Shown here in pieces: positions 7,482 through 9,124 of a stretch of DNA of 9,124 nucleotides. A model generated the notes under the pieces. It was not told the DNA's origin, made no database searches, and saw only the letters and a program-made list of their open reading frames with translations. Made by a program: the position numbers and the translations under genes. The first letter of the stretch is position 1. Each line of letters begins with the position of its first letter. Source of the DNA: an uncultured beta proteobacterium (lineage in GTDB: Bacteria; Pseudomonadota; Gammaproteobacteria; Burkholderiales; Burkholderiaceae); the NCBI GenBank assembly GCA_903930665.1, contig CAIYZI010000308.1:1-9124 (forward strand). The letters run 5' to 3'.

Positions 7482-8459
7482 TCATCCCTTCAAGTGAGCT
7501 CTAGGATTGAAATCAAACGCCTTTTCAAGATTTTGATAGGCTTCTTTTTGCGCATCGGTATCGGCGCTTGGCATAACGATGGTAGGCACTACGTATAGGT
7601 CACCTGGCTCTTTGCTAGGGATGCCTTTTTCCTTGAGGCGCATCTTACGTCCGGCTGCAGTTCCAGCTGGAATCTTTAATTCCAGCGTCGATCCTGATGG
7701 GGTAGGCACATTAACTGTAGTGCCCAGTGCTGCTTCCCAAGGAGCAAGCGGTAAATCAAGGTAGACATCTTTACCATCGACGCGATAAAAACTATGTGGG
7801 TGGAAATCGACTTCTAAATACAAATCGCCTGCACCACCTTCACCAACGCCAGGGCCACCTTGACCGCTTAAGCGTAAGCTTTGACCGGCTTTAATTCCTT
7901 TTGGAATGCTGACATCGAGTTTGCGTTCCTGGGTCGTCACATGGCCGCTCGCGTCTTGTGCAGGCATGTGCAGGGAGATCGTGCGTTTAGCTCCGTTGTA
8001 GGCATCAGCCAAATCAATCAAAATCTTGGCGCGGTGATCTTGCCCTTTGAAATGCATTCCTTGGCGACCAGCGCTACGCCCACCTGCACGATGTCTGCCT
8101 CTACCAAAGAGGGATTCAAAAAATTCACTTTGATCACCTTCGAAGCCGCCATAGCCAGCGCCGTTGCCGCCGCCATAACCACCGTCTGAGAATTCAAAAC
8201 CTTCATTCCAATTGGGGGGAGGTTGGAAGTCTTGACCATTCTTCCAGTTGGCACCCATGCGATCGTAAGCAGCGCGTTTTTCTGTATCTTTTAAAACAGC
8301 ATACGCCTCACCAATTTCTTTAAATTGCTCCTCAGCGCCAGCTTCTTTATTGACATCCGGATGGTATTTGCGTGCCAGCTTACGGTAAGCCGTTTTAATT
8401 TCGGCTTCCGTAGCACCTCGTGCAACACCTAGCGTTTCGTAATAGTCCCTAAATTTCAT
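7482..8459 (-). CDS. cbpA: CbpA, DnaJ-like co-chaperone (curved DNA-binding protein)
   Basis: CbpA is a class B J-protein that stimulates the ATPase of DnaK; in E. coli it also binds curved DNA in stationary phase. The protein has 325 residues. The J-domain (1-70) has the catalytic HPD tripeptide at 33-35. A Gly/Phe/Tyr-rich stretch follows (about 85-130, with GGYGGGNGAGYGGF). There is no CXXCXGXG zinc finger, which separates it from DnaJ. The two-part C-terminal substrate-binding domain covers about 140-320 and includes IPAGTAAGRKMRLKEKGIP near 264-282. The adjacent cbpM confirms the assignment. The start at 8459 gives the standard MKFRDYYETLGV. AGGA lies about 13 nt upstream, further than usual. 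In the 87-bp upstream gap, TATACG (8492-8487) with CTGAGG (8514-8509) is a weak promoter candidate. Confidence 0.94.
   Translation of the reverse strand: MKFRDYYETLGVARGATEAEIKTAYRKLARKYHPDVNKEAGAEEQFKEIGEAYAVLKDTEKRAAYDRMGANWKNGQDFQPPPNWNEGFEFSDGGYGGGNGAGYGGFEGDQSEFFESLFGRGRHRAGGRSAGRQGMHFKGQDHRAKILIDLADAYNGAKRTISLHMPAQDASGHVTTQERKLDVSIPKGIKAGQSLRLSGQGGPGVGEGGAGDLYLEVDFHPHSFYRVDGKDVYLDLPLAPWEAALGTTVNVPTPSGSTLELKIPAGTAAGRKMRLKEKGIPSKEPGDLYVVPTIVMPSADTDAQKEAYQNLEKAFDFNPRAHLKG
7486..7490 (-). promoter_or_regulatory. Ribosome binding site deciding the cbpM start
   Basis: On the minus strand this reads AAGGG. It is 9 nt before the ATG at 7476 and has no spacing to the ATG at 7485, so it favours the shorter CbpM protein. 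It lies inside the final codons of cbpA, consistent with coupled translation. Confidence 0.55.
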
Positions 8460-8526
8460 AAGCTTGGGTAAATCCTATTTGAGTTCCGTATAAAAGCCAT
8501 TCTACAGTCCTCAGGTGGCTGGAGGG

Positions 8527-8545
8527 GCTGCATCGAGATGCGAGC
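8527..8545. other. Short imperfect hairpin after the pirin gene
   Basis: GCT (8527-8529) plus GCATC (8530-8534) pair with GATGC (8537-8541) and AGC (8543-8545), with a one-base bulge and a two-base turn; the tip would open in practice. It lies one base beyond the pirin stop codon, where a terminator is expected. There is no T-run in the direction of pirin transcription, so any termination would be weak or factor-dependent. Confidence 0.25.
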
Positions 8546-8546
8546 T

Positions 8547-9124
8547 TTAAGGGGCTAAATCAAAGACCAATACTTCCGCGTCTTCTCCCTGTTTGAGGGT
8601 TATTTCAGACTCATTCTCGATAAGAAGGGCATCTCCACTAGTGAGGGCTATGCCATTGACGTTTAAAGCGCCGCGGATCAGATGCACATAGGCTTTACGT
8701 TTTGGGTCAAGAGCCATTGTTGCGGTCTGAGCCTCATTGAATATTCCTACATACATTTTGGCATCTGCATGAATTTTGACGCAATGATCAGCGCCTGTAG
8801 GGGAGGCTACCAAAGTGAGCTTTCCGTCTTTTTCTGTTGGAGGAATGGTCTTCTGTTCATAGTCTGGGGAAACCTCTAGGGCATTAGGCTCAATCCAGAT
8901 TTGTAAAAAGTGAGTAGTTTGATCTTTGGCATGATTAAATTCGCTATGAGTAACCCCGGTCCCGGCGCTCATACGCTGCACATCCCCCGGAGGGATACCT
9001 TTGACATTTCCCATGCTGTCTTCATGAGCTAGTTCGCCAGAAAGGACGTAGCTGATGATTTCCATATTACGATGACCGTGCTTGCCAAAGCCCATTCCAG
9101 CTGCAACGCGATCTTCGTTAATGA
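8547..9124 (-). CDS. Pirin family protein, YhhW type (5' end outside the window)
   Basis: This is a cupin-fold protein whose reading frame stays open to the window edge. Reading upstream of the ATG at 9095 gives I-N-E-D-R-V-A-A-G, conserved sequence of the family, so that ATG is internal and the gene continues to the right. Roughly 190 codons are visible; relatives have about 230, so some 40 are missing. All four metal ligands of the cupin site are present, as two histidines in KHGHRN and the His and Glu of GVTHSE (numbered from the internal ATG: H6, H8, H50, E52). Family members such as E. coli YhhW have quercetin 2,3-dioxygenase activity in vitro; the physiological role is unclear. The C-terminal half (from about 100) forms the second barrel. 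It is read in the same direction as cbpA, 87 bp upstream of it. Confidence 0.9.
   Translation of the reverse strand, partial: INEDRVAAGMGFGKHGHRNMEIISYVLSGELAHEDSMGNVKGIPPGDVQRMSAGTGVTHSEFNHAKDQTTHFLQIWIEPNALEVSPDYEQKTIPPTEKDGKLTLVASPTGADHCVKIHADAKMYVGIFNEAQTATMALDPKRKAYVHLIRGALNVNGIALTSGDALLIENESEITLKQGEDAEVLVFDLAP

Noticed and set aside
7482..7485. ATGA overlap between the cbpA stop and a cbpM start at 7485
   Set aside because: The AAGGG ribosome binding site directly abuts the ATG at 7485 but is well spaced for the ATG at 7476, so the overlap is probably not used.

Overview
The window carries seven protein-coding genes that look intact, or are cut only by the window edge, plus one P-loop kinase-like gene interrupted by a single-base frameshift. 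Base composition is moderate (by eye roughly 45% GC). The gene types (HemN, Uup, CbpA/CbpM, a YhhW-type pirin) and the protein style suggest a betaproteobacterium of the Burkholderiaceae, perhaps close to Polynucleobacter. That placement comes from pattern recognition only; no search was run. No rRNA, tRNA, CRISPR array, insertion sequence, attachment site or replication origin was seen.

Layout, left to right. Bases 1-79 hold only edge sequence and a short leader. On the plus strand, an FAD-dependent dehydrogenase of the COG2509 type (80-1690) is followed after 37 bp by hemN (1728-3179), the oxygen-independent coproporphyrinogen III oxidase; the two may share a transcript. Convergent to hemN, on the minus strand, is the frameshifted P-loop ATPase/kinase (3198-3793). 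Divergent from it is uup (3883-5832), an ABC-F ATPase. The 89 bp between those two starts contains a three-copy 12-bp direct repeat and a promoter-like -35/-10 pair placed so that the uup message could begin at its own ATG.

On the minus strand, convergent to uup with only 3 bp between the stop codons, is a compact cluster read cbpA (8459-7482), cbpM (start probably 7476, end 7159), then an APC-type amino acid permease (7152-5836, TTG start). cbpA and cbpM form a known co-chaperone and modulator pair. The permease is the unexpected partner. Upstream in the same orientation is a pirin gene (8547 to the window end), whose first roughly 40 codons lie outside the window.

Functionally this is mostly core chromosome: haem synthesis, ABC-F ATPase activity, protein folding and nutrient uptake. 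I found no convincing new defence system or mobile element. The items most worth a second look are the frameshifted kinase-like gene, the 12-bp repeats with the possible leaderless uup promoter, and the permease attached to the chaperone operon.
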